Of a stretch of DNA of 64,000 nt, positions 1-7,479 are shown in pieces (positions within the stretch are counted from its first letter, which is position 1; each line of letters opens with the position of its first letter). Under the pieces are notes generated by a model. It was given only the letters and a program-made list of their open reading frames with translations, was not told the origin of the DNA and made no database searches. A program made the translations under genes and the position numbers. The stretch is taken from the NCBI GenBank assembly GCA_035325995.1, contig DAOKYU010000011.1, positions 1 to 64,000 of the forward strand, written 5' to 3'. The DNA comes from Thermodesulfobacteriota bacterium (GTDB taxonomy: Bacteria > Desulfobacterota_D > UBA1144 > Nemesobacterales > UBA2774).

Positions 1-2
1 AA

Positions 3-42
3 CTGTTACCCATGTCTCCGAACACCTGTAACCTATGTCCCA
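3..42. repeat. Two degenerate direct repeats, possible mobile-element end
   Basis: Two 17-base units at 3-19 and 26-42 share the pattern CTGTNACCNATGTCNC and are spaced 23 bases apart. Tandem units of this look occur as transposase-binding repeats near the ends of some insertion sequences. No transposase gene lies in the window, so the element, if any, would extend to the left. The resemblance is from memory and cannot be tested here. Confidence 0.3.
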
Positions 43-121
43 GGTCTGTACAGATTTGACATCGGGGGGCATCCGAGGCAAAAATTGTATGATTCAATCC
101 ATATAATTACAGGAGGCTCTC

Positions 122-982
122 ATGGCCAAGGGTAGAACTACCAAAACAACTACGAAAAAAACAGCGGCTGCCGCCAAGCCCGCGAGGAAGAAGTCAGGCC
201 TTCAGCTCGAGTATATTCTCTACTCTAAAAAGAACAAGGTCGCGTACGTCACCATAAACCGCCCCGAGGTGCGTAACGCCCTTAATTCCGAGGTCAGGGA
301 AGAGCTGGCCATTGCCATCGAAGACGCGTGGCTCGACGACGGTATAGGGGTTATAGTCCTTACGGGCGCGGGAGGCAAGGCCTTTTCCGCGGGCGGCGAT
401 CTGTCCTGGATAGTCGATCCCAAAAAGAAGGTAGACGCCAAGTACATGCTCGTCCACTACAGGCTTGCAACGGCGATGCGCTGCTGCGGAAAACCGATCA
501 TAGCCCGCGTTGACGGTTACTGCGTCGGCGGCGGGAACGAGCTCAACATGCTCTGTGACCTCACGATAGCCTCCGATACTTCCATATTTGCACAGGCCGG
601 CCCGCTCGTCGGGAGCGCGCCTATATGGTACGGCCTCCAGCAGCTCCAGCACTCTGTAGGCGACAAAAAAGCCCGCGAAATAGTTTATCTATGTGACCGC
701 TACACGGCACAGGAAGCGATGGATATGGGCTGGGTCAACAAAGTCGTCCCACAGGACAAGCTCGACGAAGAGGTGGATGCGTGGTGCAAGAGCCTCCTCC
801 AGAAGAGCAGGCAATCGCTCAGGATTGCGAAGCTCCAGATCAACTTCGTATCCGACATGGCCCACCCTCAGATCACGCACGGGCTCGAGCTTGCCCGCTT
901 CTTCATGAAGGCCCCCGAGATGGTCGAGGGCGCGACGGCGTTTCTCGAAAAGAGAAAGCCCGACTTTTGGGGGGTAGATTAA
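122..982 (+). CDS. Enoyl-CoA hydratase/isomerase family protein, MenB/BadI-like, with basic N-terminal tail
   Basis: Crotonase-fold enzyme, 286 residues. Oxyanion-hole motifs are visible (SAGGD near residue 88, GGGNE near 139), followed by a GP-x-x-GS segment, GDKKAREI and a C-terminal EKRKPDF. These resemble 1,4-dihydroxy-2-naphthoyl-CoA synthase (MenB) and 2-ketocyclohexanecarboxyl-CoA hydrolase (BadI) more than classic hydratases; the second catalytic Glu of hydratases is absent. The Asp that MenB/BadI carry after GS is also not kept, so the substrate is uncertain. Residues 1-26 are a Lys/Ala/Thr-rich tail not typical of the family. AGGAGG at 111-116 sits 5 bases before ATG. The GldC-like gene follows 16 bases downstream, so the two are probably cotranscribed. 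Confidence 0.85.
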   Translation: MAKGRTTKTTTKKTAAAAKPARKKSGLQLEYILYSKKNKVAYVTINRPEVRNALNSEVREELAIAIEDAWLDDGIGVIVLTGAGGKAFSAGGDLSWIVDPKKKVDAKYMLVHYRLATAMRCCGKPIIARVDGYCVGGGNELNMLCDLTIASDTSIFAQAGPLVGSAPIWYGLQQLQHSVGDKKAREIVYLCDRYTAQEAMDMGWVNKVVPQDKLDEEVDAWCKSLLQKSRQSLRIAKLQINFVSDMAHPQITHGLELARFFMKAPEMVEGATAFLEKRKPDFWGVD

Positions 983-998
983 ACCGGACGGAGAGCAG

Positions 999-1337
999 AT
1001 GCCCAAAGAAGCAGAAATAAAGTTCCTAGTCAAGCTCGACGATACGGGTGCGCCCGAAGAAATATACTGGAACGCCACCGACTCCGGTGAAGAGGGTTTC
1101 GCACCATGCGAGTCTCTCATGATATCGATGTGGGACAAGAGCGCCAGGAACAGCATGGGCATAGAGCTCTGGACCCCGCGCATGGAAGTAGGCGAGATGG
1201 GCGCTCATTTCTACCACATGTTCATGAAGATGGCCGACACATACAAAAGGGCGACTAACGACGACGCCACGTCCGAGAAGATAAGGGCCTTCGCGCTCGA
1301 GTTCGTAAAGAGCGTGGAGGCCTTCGCCAACAGGTAA
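999..1337 (+). CDS. GldC-like protein
   Basis: A 112-residue soluble protein without signal peptide or membrane segment. The pattern EIKF-V-LD near the start, then W-AT-SGE, a Cys-x-SLMISMWD stretch, a LWT motif, and an FYHMFMKMADT-RAT segment matches what I know of the gliding-motility protein GldC of Bacteroidota. GldC is small and cytoplasmic there, and its biochemical role is not established. No other gliding or type IX secretion genes are recognised here, apart from a GldA/F/G-type ABC transporter about 51 kb away, so a motility role is not implied. It probably shares a transcript with the preceding crotonase. Confidence 0.7.
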   Translation: MPKEAEIKFLVKLDDTGAPEEIYWNATDSGEEGFAPCESLMISMWDKSARNSMGIELWTPRMEVGEMGAHFYHMFMKMADTYKRATNDDATSEKIRAFALEFVKSVEAFANR

Positions 1338-1353
1338 TCTCCTTCTCCCGGCT

Positions 1354-2286
1354 CTACTTAAAGGCCGGCATGACCTCTTTTGCGAAGAGGCGAAGCGTTT
1401 CGGGGTTCATAACGTCCGAGAAGAAGATGGTGTATTTCGTTACGCCCTTCTTTTCGTTCTCGCGGATTTTCGATATGCACCGCTCCGGGGTCCCGACTAT
1501 TCCTATCTTCTCGATATCTCCGAAGAACCCGTAGCGCCTCTGTGCTTTCTCCAGTTTTTCCGGGAGCTCGGATTCGCTCCGCGCGAGTACGCAAACCGTC
1601 TGCTGCGATATCCTTATCCCGGACGGGTCCCGCCCGATGTCCGCACAGTGCTTCTTAAGGGCGGCGATCTTTCGCTCGTACTCGAGCGCGCTGCTCGCGG
1701 GGCAGTTCCATTCGTCCGCAAGCTCGGCTACTACTCCGAGTAAATATCTTTCCCCCGACCCGCCGATTATGATGGGCGGATGGGGCTTCTGCACGGGCTT
1801 CGGATTACAGTACGCGCCCTCTATGGAGTGATATCTGCCGCTGAAGCTCGGCTTTTCCTCGGCCCACATGGACTTTATTATCGCCGCCGCTTCCGAGAGC
1901 TCCTCTACCCTGGCCCGCGTATCCGGAAAATCGTAGCCGTATGCCCTGAACTCGGGCTCGAACCAGCCTGCCCCGATAGCGAATTCGAGCCTCCCGCCAC
2001 TTACGACGTCGAGCGTCGAGGCCATCTTCGCCAGAAGGGAAGGGGGCCTGAAGGCGCTGCAAAGGACCATCGTCCCGAGCCTGACGTTCTTCGTTACGGC
2101 GGAAAGCGCGGACATGAGCGTCCACGCCTCATATATGTCGAGGTCGAGCCCGCCCTGCCCGAGGAGGTGATCGTAAAACCAGACGGAATGGTATCCGAGC
2201 TCGTCGCACAGCTCGGCCGCATCCCTTATCTCGGAGAATTCTATTTTCTGCTGACGGAGGACGACTCCGAAGTCTATTGCCGGCAT
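1354..2286 (-). CDS. LLM-class (luciferase-like) oxidoreductase, probably F420- or flavin-dependent
   Basis: A 310-residue protein with the bacterial luciferase-like TIM-barrel pattern. It has an N-terminal DFGVVLR strand, SVWFYDHL, a conserved RLGTMV strand, GGRLEFAIGAGW near residues 97-108, and PIIIGGSG near 171. The GAGW and IIGGSG motifs are typical of F420-dependent LLM enzymes, but cofactor and substrate cannot be fixed from sequence. It is convergent with the GldC-like gene (16-base gap) and divergent from the cyclophilin gene, so it is probably a single-gene transcript. Confidence 0.85.
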   Translation of the reverse strand: MPAIDFGVVLRQQKIEFSEIRDAAELCDELGYHSVWFYDHLLGQGGLDLDIYEAWTLMSALSAVTKNVRLGTMVLCSAFRPPSLLAKMASTLDVVSGGRLEFAIGAGWFEPEFRAYGYDFPDTRARVEELSEAAAIIKSMWAEEKPSFSGRYHSIEGAYCNPKPVQKPHPPIIIGGSGERYLLGVVAELADEWNCPASSALEYERKIAALKKHCADIGRDPSGIRISQQTVCVLARSESELPEKLEKAQRRYGFFGDIEKIGIVGTPERCISKIRENEKKGVTKYTIFFSDVMNPETLRLFAKEVMPAFK

Positions 2287-2376
2287 TTCTCTTCCTGTTT
2301 AAGGCATTTTTTCATTTAATCTGCGTACATAAACTGCCTCCGGGTTCCCGAAAGGTTTCTCCGGAAAAGCGGCTGT

Positions 2377-2403
2377 TTGACACCGTGCGAGTAATATTAT
2401 AAC
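2377..2403 (+). promoter_or_regulatory. Weak candidate promoter for the cyclophilin gene
   Basis: TTGACA at 2377-2382 and TATAAC at 2398-2403 are separated by only 15 bases, shorter than the usual 16-18. They lie upstream of the gene starting at 2440. Confidence 0.3.
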
Positions 2404-2439
2404 TTTAGTTCCCTCATAGAAAACCCGGAGGACTAAAGT

Positions 2440-3111
2440 ATGAAGCTCGGAAATATCGACTTTTATGCAGGTATGTCGGGCCTTGCCGTAAAACTTCTTT
2501 TGGTGGCGGTTCTCGTGCCGGCGATGCTGGTTACCGTGGCCTGCAAGCAAAAGGATAATTCCGCGCAGAATACGGCGCAAAGCGCTCCTGCCGGGGATAC
2601 GAGCGAAACACAAGGAGGCAATCCGGTGGTAATAATATCCACGTCCAAAGGTGACATAAAGGTCGAGCTCTTGAAGAACGAGGCTCCTGTAACGGTCGAG
2701 AATTTTCTCTCCTACGTAAACGACGGATTTTACGACGGCACTATTTTTCACAGGGTCATCCCCAATTTTATGATACAGGGCGGCGGGTTCACGTCCGACT
2801 TCGCCCAGAAGCCTACGAAGGCCCCGATCAAGAACGAGGCCAATAACGGGCTCAAGAACGACAGGGGCACGCTTGCGATGGCCCGTACGCAGGTCGTCGA
2901 CAGCGCAACGTCGCAGTTCTTCATAAACGTCGTCGACAACGATTTCCTCAACAACGGCGCAAGAGACTTCGGATATGCCGTCTTCGGGAAGGTAATAGAC
3001 GGCATGGATGTGGTTGACGCCATAGCCGCGGTCCCCACGAGCAACAAGGGCATGCACGGCGACGTTCCCACCGAAGACGTGGTTATCGAATCCGTAAAGG
3101 TCGTTGAATAA
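2440..3111 (+). CDS. Peptidyl-prolyl cis-trans isomerase, cyclophilin type, probably membrane-anchored lipoprotein
   Basis: A 223-residue protein with a hydrophobic N-terminal segment (about residues 15-34) ending in VTVAC. This is a lipobox-like site with Cys35, although Thr at -3 is not ideal. A short Asn/Gln/Ala linker follows. The cyclophilin domain spans about 65-222, with TSKGDI, FHRVIPNFMIQGG, the TLAMAR strand, SQFFI and the FGKVIDGMDVV segment. The active-site Arg of FHRV and the Gln of MIQGG are present. It probably helps fold periplasmic proteins. The end overlaps the convergent rnhB by 29 bases. An AT-rich leader with GGAGG precedes the ATG. Confidence 0.9.
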   Translation: MKLGNIDFYAGMSGLAVKLLLVAVLVPAMLVTVACKQKDNSAQNTAQSAPAGDTSETQGGNPVVIISTSKGDIKVELLKNEAPVTVENFLSYVNDGFYDGTIFHRVIPNFMIQGGGFTSDFAQKPTKAPIKNEANNGLKNDRGTLAMARTQVVDSATSQFFINVVDNDFLNNGARDFGYAVFGKVIDGMDVVDAIAAVPTSNKGMHGDVPTEDVVIESVKVVE

Positions 3112-3802
3112 CGGGTATTTTGATTTCGCCGGGTGAACCTTCATCCGGCGACTGCATCTCCGGCATCCCGGTCAATACGCCGCTGAACGTCCTCCGGTGT
3201 ATGGGGCAGGGGCCGTGCTCCCTGAGAGCGTCCAGGTGCTCCCTCGTGGCGTAACCTTTATGCGAGCCGAAGTTATACTGCGGGTAGATTTCGTGGTACC
3301 GCACCATTATCGAATCCCTCGTCACCTTCGCGAGGATCGATGCCGCGGCGATGGACGAGCATCTCGCATCCCCCTTGACTATCGTCTCCTGCGGAACGAG
3401 TATTGAAAGCCCCTGGTTTCCGTCTATGAGGAGGAAATCCGGACGCGTGCGAAGATTGGCGACGGCGATTTCCATCGCCTTTAAAGACGCGCGGAGTATA
3501 TTGATCCTGTCTATGACGTCGTGCTCGACTATACCGATTCCGTAAGCGACGGCGGTCCTGGTTATGGCTTCCCAGGCTTCATTCCTCGATGCCTCGGATA
3601 ATTTCTTAGAATCGTCGATCCCGCCGAGCTTGCACCCGGCGGGGAGAATCACGGCCGCCGCAACCACCGGGCCCGCAAGAGGCCCCCTGCCCGCCTCGTC
3701 TATACCGGCAGGGGTCTTTCCCTTGGTCCACAATCCTTTTTCGATGGTGAAATCCGGCGGAGCCATGTCGTCCGAGTGAATCCCGAGAAGATTTATATTC
3801 AC
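3083..3802 (-). CDS. rnhB: Ribonuclease HII
   Basis: Endonuclease that nicks the RNA strand of RNA/DNA hybrids and removes misincorporated ribonucleotides. The 239-residue protein carries the RNase HII signature GIDEAGRGPLAGPV with the metal-binding pair Asp35-Glu36. It also has DSKKLS near residue 83, LLIDGN with the third acidic residue near 145, and the KGDARCSSIAAASILAKVTRD block. The start used is GTG at 3802 with a GGGGGA Shine-Dalgarno just upstream; an internal ATG at codon 13 is possible. It is the last gene of the leftward asd/dapA cluster, 28 bases after dapA. About 25 residues beyond the usual C-terminus are poorly conserved. Confidence 0.93.
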   Translation of the reverse strand: MNINLLGIHSDDMAPPDFTIEKGLWTKGKTPAGIDEAGRGPLAGPVVAAAVILPAGCKLGGIDDSKKLSEASRNEAWEAITRTAVAYGIGIVEHDVIDRINILRASLKAMEIAVANLRTRPDFLLIDGNQGLSILVPQETIVKGDARCSSIAAASILAKVTRDSIMVRYHEIYPQYNFGSHKGYATREHLDALREHGPCPIHRRTFSGVLTGMPEMQSPDEGSPGEIKIPVIQRPLRIR

Positions 3803-3830
3803 ACTTCCCCCGCACGCCGGCGAATCAGGT

Positions 3831-4709
3831 CTATTTAACCAGTCCGTAACCGACGAGAGCTCCCCTGAGCTCTTCGTAGTATTTCTCCGACATCCGGCAG
3901 AGCGGATACCGGTATTCGTATGCTATCTTGTCCATCATGCTGAGCGCGGCCTTGACCGGGATCGGGTTCGTCTCGAGGAAGAGCGCCTCGTTGAGCGGGA
4001 GGAGCTTATAGTGAAGGTCCCGGGCCTTGTCTATATCCCCGGCCGCATAATGGTTATACAGGTCCGCGACGTCCCTCGGCGCGACGTTGGCCGTCACGGT
4101 GATGAATCCCTTCGCCCCTATGCACATGAGCGGGAAGTTAAGGGCGTCTTCGCCCGAGAGGAGCAGAAAATCCCTTCCGCACAGGCTTAATATCCTGCTC
4201 GCCTGTACCAGAGACCCCGACGCTTCCTTTATCCCGATTATGTTCGGGCAGTCCTTCGCCAGCCTCGCGACGGTCTCGGGCTGTATGTTAACGACGGAGC
4301 GCCCAGGGATGTTATACAGGATAAGCGGTATCTTTACCTGAGACGCTATCTGCCTGAAGTGGAGATACAGGCCCTCCTGGGTCGGCTTGTTGTAATAAGG
4401 CGCGACCAGGAGCGCAGCGTCTACTCCGACTTCCTCGGCGAAGCGGGTGAGCCTTATGGCCTCCTTCGTGCTGTTGGATCCTGTCCCGGCGATGACCGGC
4501 ACGCGCTTGTTTACAGCCTTTACGGTAAGCTCGATGACGTATTCGTGCTCCTCGTGCGTAAGTGTCGGGGATTCCCCCGTCGTCCCGCACGGAACTATGC
4601 CGTGCGTACCGTTCTCGATCTGGAAATCTATAAGCTTTTTTAGCGCGTCCTCGTCGATCTTTCCGTTCTTAAATGGCGTGACGATGGCGACAAGCGAGCC
4701 GTGAATCAT
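3831..4709 (-). CDS. dapA: 4-hydroxy-tetrahydrodipicolinate synthase
   Basis: Condenses pyruvate with aspartate semialdehyde, the first committed step of lysine and diaminopimelate synthesis. The length of 292 residues is normal. The pyruvate-binding CGTTGES (Thr43/Thr44), Tyr132 and Arg137 of YNIPGR, and Schiff-base Lys161 in GIKEASG are all present. AAGGAGG precedes the ATG. A promoter candidate lies immediately upstream at 4740-4767, so dapA can be transcribed separately from asd, which supplies its substrate from the same cluster. Confidence 0.95.
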   Translation of the reverse strand: MIHGSLVAIVTPFKNGKIDEDALKKLIDFQIENGTHGIVPCGTTGESPTLTHEEHEYVIELTVKAVNKRVPVIAGTGSNSTKEAIRLTRFAEEVGVDAALLVAPYYNKPTQEGLYLHFRQIASQVKIPLILYNIPGRSVVNIQPETVARLAKDCPNIIGIKEASGSLVQASRILSLCGRDFLLLSGEDALNFPLMCIGAKGFITVTANVAPRDVADLYNHYAAGDIDKARDLHYKLLPLNEALFLETNPIPVKAALSMMDKIAYEYRYPLCRMSEKYYEELRGALVGYGLVK

Positions 4710-4739
4710 CGGTAAAGCCTCCTTGGTCTGGCAGAATTC

Positions 4740-4767
4740 ATTATATTCGAGCTTTTGGTCAATTCAA
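4740..4767 (-). promoter_or_regulatory. Candidate sigma-70 promoter for dapA-rnhB
   Basis: On the minus strand, TTGAAT (4762-4767), a 16-base spacer and a perfect TATAAT (4740-4745). It lies about 30 bases upstream of the dapA ATG, in the only sizeable gap of the cluster. Confidence 0.55.
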
Positions 4768-4826
4768 GGTTTATACGGGACGGAGGCGAATTATCCGGCC
4801 CTTATGGCGAGGCTTGTGCGGCAGGC

Positions 4827-5384
4827 TTATACACTGTCCCGGAGAATTATTCTCACTCCGCACTCCGGGCAGAAACGGCTCGTTTTCGGGATGCCGCTTC
4901 CGCAGCCCCCGCATAATACGATCTCGCCTTCGGCTGCAACAGGTGCCGACCTTCTCGCCTCGGCGATCACCGCTTTGAGGAGCCCTTCGAGCTCCGACGC
5001 ATGTCCCGCAGCCCTTTTCTGAAACTCTATTTTGTCCACGTTTCCGGGAGTAGTAATCGTCACCCTCGGCTCGCTGCGGTCGAGCTCGTAATGTATGTCC
5101 GTTATCCCGTTGAGCGGGATTTCCCTGAACGTTTTGAGCTCAGAAGAGTTCCTCGCGATTATGATCCGTTTAGCGGTCAATATGAACCAGGAGCTGAAGT
5201 ATGTGTTGCTGTCCGTAAACGTCGGGGCCTTGCGCATAGCCCTCCAGTTAAGAAGCGTGAAGAGCACTTCCTCACCCTCGCCGAGGCGCTTTCTGAGTCC
5301 TTCGGCGATACCATCCGGGGGCTCTGTAAAACTTCCGCCCTGGAGCTTTTCGACAAGTCCCTTAAACACTCCGGCTATAGCCAC
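4827..5384 (-). CDS. PH-like domain protein with C-terminal zinc ribbon
   Basis: A 185-residue protein if it starts at the GTG at 5384, which shares its first base with the asd stop codon (TAGTG). GGAGAG lies just upstream inside asd, which points to translational coupling. Residues about 35-140 look like a bacterial pleckstrin-homology-type beta domain (WFILTAKRIIIARN, REIPLNGITDI). Residues 158-175 form a zinc ribbon with Cys158, Cys161, Cys172 and Cys175. No signal peptide or transmembrane helix is seen. The function is unknown; its place between asd and dapA is conserved-looking context but does not make it a lysine enzyme. A longer reading frame upstream overlaps asd and is less likely. 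Confidence 0.7.
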   Translation of the reverse strand: MAIAGVFKGLVEKLQGGSFTEPPDGIAEGLRKRLGEGEEVLFTLLNWRAMRKAPTFTDSNTYFSSWFILTAKRIIIARNSSELKTFREIPLNGITDIHYELDRSEPRVTITTPGNVDKIEFQKRAAGHASELEGLLKAVIAEARRSAPVAAEGEIVLCGGCGSGIPKTSRFCPECGVRIILRDSV

Positions 5385-6406
5385 TATATATACTCTCCGA
5401 TAAGAAGCTCCGCTATCTGAACGGCATTGAGCGCGGCGCCCTTCCTGAGCTGATCGCCGACCACCCATAGCGAAAGCCCGTTCGGCACCGTATAGTCTTC
5501 CCTTATCCTCCCGACAAGGCACTCGTCGAGCCCCGCGGCGTCTATCGGCATCGGGTATCTAAGGTTCTGCGGCTCGTCCACGACCCTGACCCCCGGAAAG
5601 CCTGACAGGGCCTCCTTCGCCTCGCCTACCGATATCTTTTTCTCCGTCTCTATATTCACCGCCACGGAATGCGCCCTGAATACAGGCACCCTGACGGTCG
5701 TCGCCGTAACCGCGATTTCGTTATCCCCGAATATTTTCCTGGTCTCGTGATGGAGCTTCATCTCCTCTTTCGTGTAGCCGTTCTCCAGAAAGGTATCGAT
5801 GTGCGGAATTATGTTGAACGCTATCTGGTGCGGGAATACCGACGGCTTCATGTCGCCCGAGCCGGCCCAGGCGAGGGTCTCCTGCCGGAGCTCCTCTATC
5901 GCCTGGGCGCCGGCGCCCGACACGGCCTGGTAGCTCGACGCGACGACCCTCTTTATTCGTGCGATGTCGTGTAGCGGCTTAAGTGCCATGAGAGTAACCG
6001 CGGTCGTGCAGTTGGGGTTCGCGATTATCCCCCTTTTCCTGTAACCGGCAGCCGCCCCGGGATTTATCTCCGGAATGACGAGAGGCACGTCTTCTTCCAT
6101 CCTGAAGGCCGAGCTGTTGTCGACGACGACCGCCCCGGCCTCTACAGCGGTGGGCGCGAATTCCTTGCTCCTGCCCCCGCCGGCCGAAAAGAGGGCTATG
6201 TCTATACCCGAAAACGAATCCTTGTCCAGTTTCTTTATTTCTATATTAGTGCCGTTAAACTGCATTTTCTTGCCTGCCGATCTCTCGGATGCAAGGAGCC
6301 TGAGCTCCTTTACGGGAAAGCTCCTCTCCCTCAGGATGTCCATCATCTCCTGCCCCACCGCGCCCGTCGCGCCGGCTATTGCAACGTTATAACCACCGCT
6401 CTTCAT
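5384..6406 (-). CDS. asd: Aspartate-semialdehyde dehydrogenase
   Basis: Reduces aspartyl phosphate to aspartate semialdehyde, the branch point to lysine/diaminopimelate, methionine and threonine. The 340-residue protein has the NADP-binding GATGAVG near residue 12, the catalytic Cys133 in ANPNCTT, and the downstream HHETRKIFG region with the active-site His. Its length matches the bacterial family. It lies 41 bases after the rpiB-like gene. Its stop overlaps the start of the PH/zinc-ribbon gene, with dapA next. The methionine genes metX and metY, which use the same branch, lie about 15 kb away. Confidence 0.95.
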   Translation of the reverse strand: MKSGGYNVAIAGATGAVGQEMMDILRERSFPVKELRLLASERSAGKKMQFNGTNIEIKKLDKDSFSGIDIALFSAGGGRSKEFAPTAVEAGAVVVDNSSAFRMEEDVPLVIPEINPGAAAGYRKRGIIANPNCTTAVTLMALKPLHDIARIKRVVASSYQAVSGAGAQAIEELRQETLAWAGSGDMKPSVFPHQIAFNIIPHIDTFLENGYTKEEMKLHHETRKIFGDNEIAVTATTVRVPVFRAHSVAVNIETEKKISVGEAKEALSGFPGVRVVDEPQNLRYPMPIDAAGLDECLVGRIREDYTVPNGLSLWVVGDQLRKGAALNAVQIAELLIGEYI

Positions 6407-6447
6407 TTATTCCTCCGAATTCTTTCTTGTCACACTTAAATCTTACT

Positions 6448-6891
6448 CTACCTGCAATGCTTCTTTTCGAGCTTTTCCACCTTCTCTATATTTTCCCGCT
6501 CGCTTTCATCGGGCGAAGCCGTAAACCAGGCGTCTAATATCTCGCCCGCCACGACGGGCGACACGGCCCGGAGACTCATCGCCAGGACGTTGGCATCGTT
6601 CCACTTCCGCGCCCCTTCGGCCGCTTTGGCGTCCTGGCAAAGGGCCGCGCGTATGCCTGGAATCTTGTTCGCCGCTATGCTGACGCCCGTACCCGTCCAG
6701 CAGAAGAGTATCCCCTGGTCGCATTCCCCATCGGCGACCCTCCTGGAGACCTCCTCGGCGACGTCCGCCCACTGAAGACCTTCGCCCGCGAGAGGGCCGT
6801 GGGGCTCGACCTCTATGCCCCTTTTAACCAGTTCTTCCATGACGAAGTCCGTGAGATACGTCCGCTCGTCGCTTCCAACGGCGATTTTCAT
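6448..6891 (-). CDS. RpiB/LacAB-family sugar-phosphate isomerase
   Basis: A 147-residue protein of the ribose-5-phosphate isomerase B family. The motif ILFCWTGTGVSIAANK retains the catalytic-position Cys64 and the anion-binding GTG-SIAANK loop. The N-terminal strand reads GSDE where E. coli RpiB has GCDH, so the His next to the conserved Asp8 is Glu9 here. A Trp is inserted after the catalytic Cys. These changes are consistent with a divergent subfamily acting on a sugar phosphate other than ribose 5-phosphate, so I do not assign rpiB. It is part of the leftward cluster, between crcB and asd. Confidence 0.8.
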   Translation of the reverse strand: MKIAVGSDERTYLTDFVMEELVKRGIEVEPHGPLAGEGLQWADVAEEVSRRVADGECDQGILFCWTGTGVSIAANKIPGIRAALCQDAKAAEGARKWNDANVLAMSLRAVSPVVAGEILDAWFTASPDESERENIEKVEKLEKKHCR

Positions 6892-6961
6892 AGTACGAGT
6901 AGTGTAATTAAGATGCGGGCGCCCTTCAAGGAGATGCCAGGCTGCATGCGAGCGGTAAATA

Positions 6962-7348
6962 TTACCTGAGAAGCCCTGTGAGACCTCTGGTCACGAGGAT
7001 TCCGGCGTATACGGCTGCTACGCCTATGATGTTGCTCGCAAGGACATAGAAGAGCGCATGGCCGACCTCGCCTTCCCTCAGGAGGTTAAGGGTTTCAAGG
7101 CCGAAGCTCGAGAAAGTCGTATAAGCACCGAGCAGGCCGACCATAAGGAAAAGCCTCATGTTGGGAGTAATGTAGAAACCCTCGAAAAGGTGCCACACTG
7201 CGCCGATTGCGAGGCAGCCGGTGATGTTCACGAGAAGCGTCCCCCAGGGGAACACGCCCGGAACGAGCCTGAAGACCGCCCCCGTGACCGTATACCTGAG
7301 TATGGCTCCTATTACGCCGCCCGCAGCTATATAAACGAGGTTCGACAT
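6962..7348 (-). CDS. crcB: Fluoride efflux channel CrcB/Fluc
   Basis: A small inner-membrane fluoride channel, 128 residues with four predicted transmembrane helices. Family hallmarks are visible: GGVIGAILRY at the start, WGTLLVNITG in helix 2, and TTFSSFGLE in helix 3, which carries the pore phenylalanines and Na+-site residues. Family members are dual-topology dimers; the single gene here fits a homodimer. A GGAGG lies ahead of the ATG. I looked for a fluoride riboswitch in the roughly 130 bases upstream and did not recognise one. Confidence 0.93.
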   Translation of the reverse strand: MSNLVYIAAGGVIGAILRYTVTGAVFRLVPGVFPWGTLLVNITGCLAIGAVWHLFEGFYITPNMRLFLMVGLLGAYTTFSSFGLETLNLLREGEVGHALFYVLASNIIGVAAVYAGILVTRGLTGLLR

Positions 7349-7479
7349 CGGCCCTGGCCTCCGTTTTCGACAGGATTCGGAAAATAATATCTGGAAAATG
7401 ATATCATATGTAAACGTTATGTCTTGAAAGACGCATAGAGTAATATGATTACAGACGCCTGTCCGGAGGTTTTTACTTC

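Noticed and set aside
7349..7479. Fluoride riboswitch upstream of crcB
   Set aside because: I could not find the conserved riboswitch core in the leader on the minus strand.
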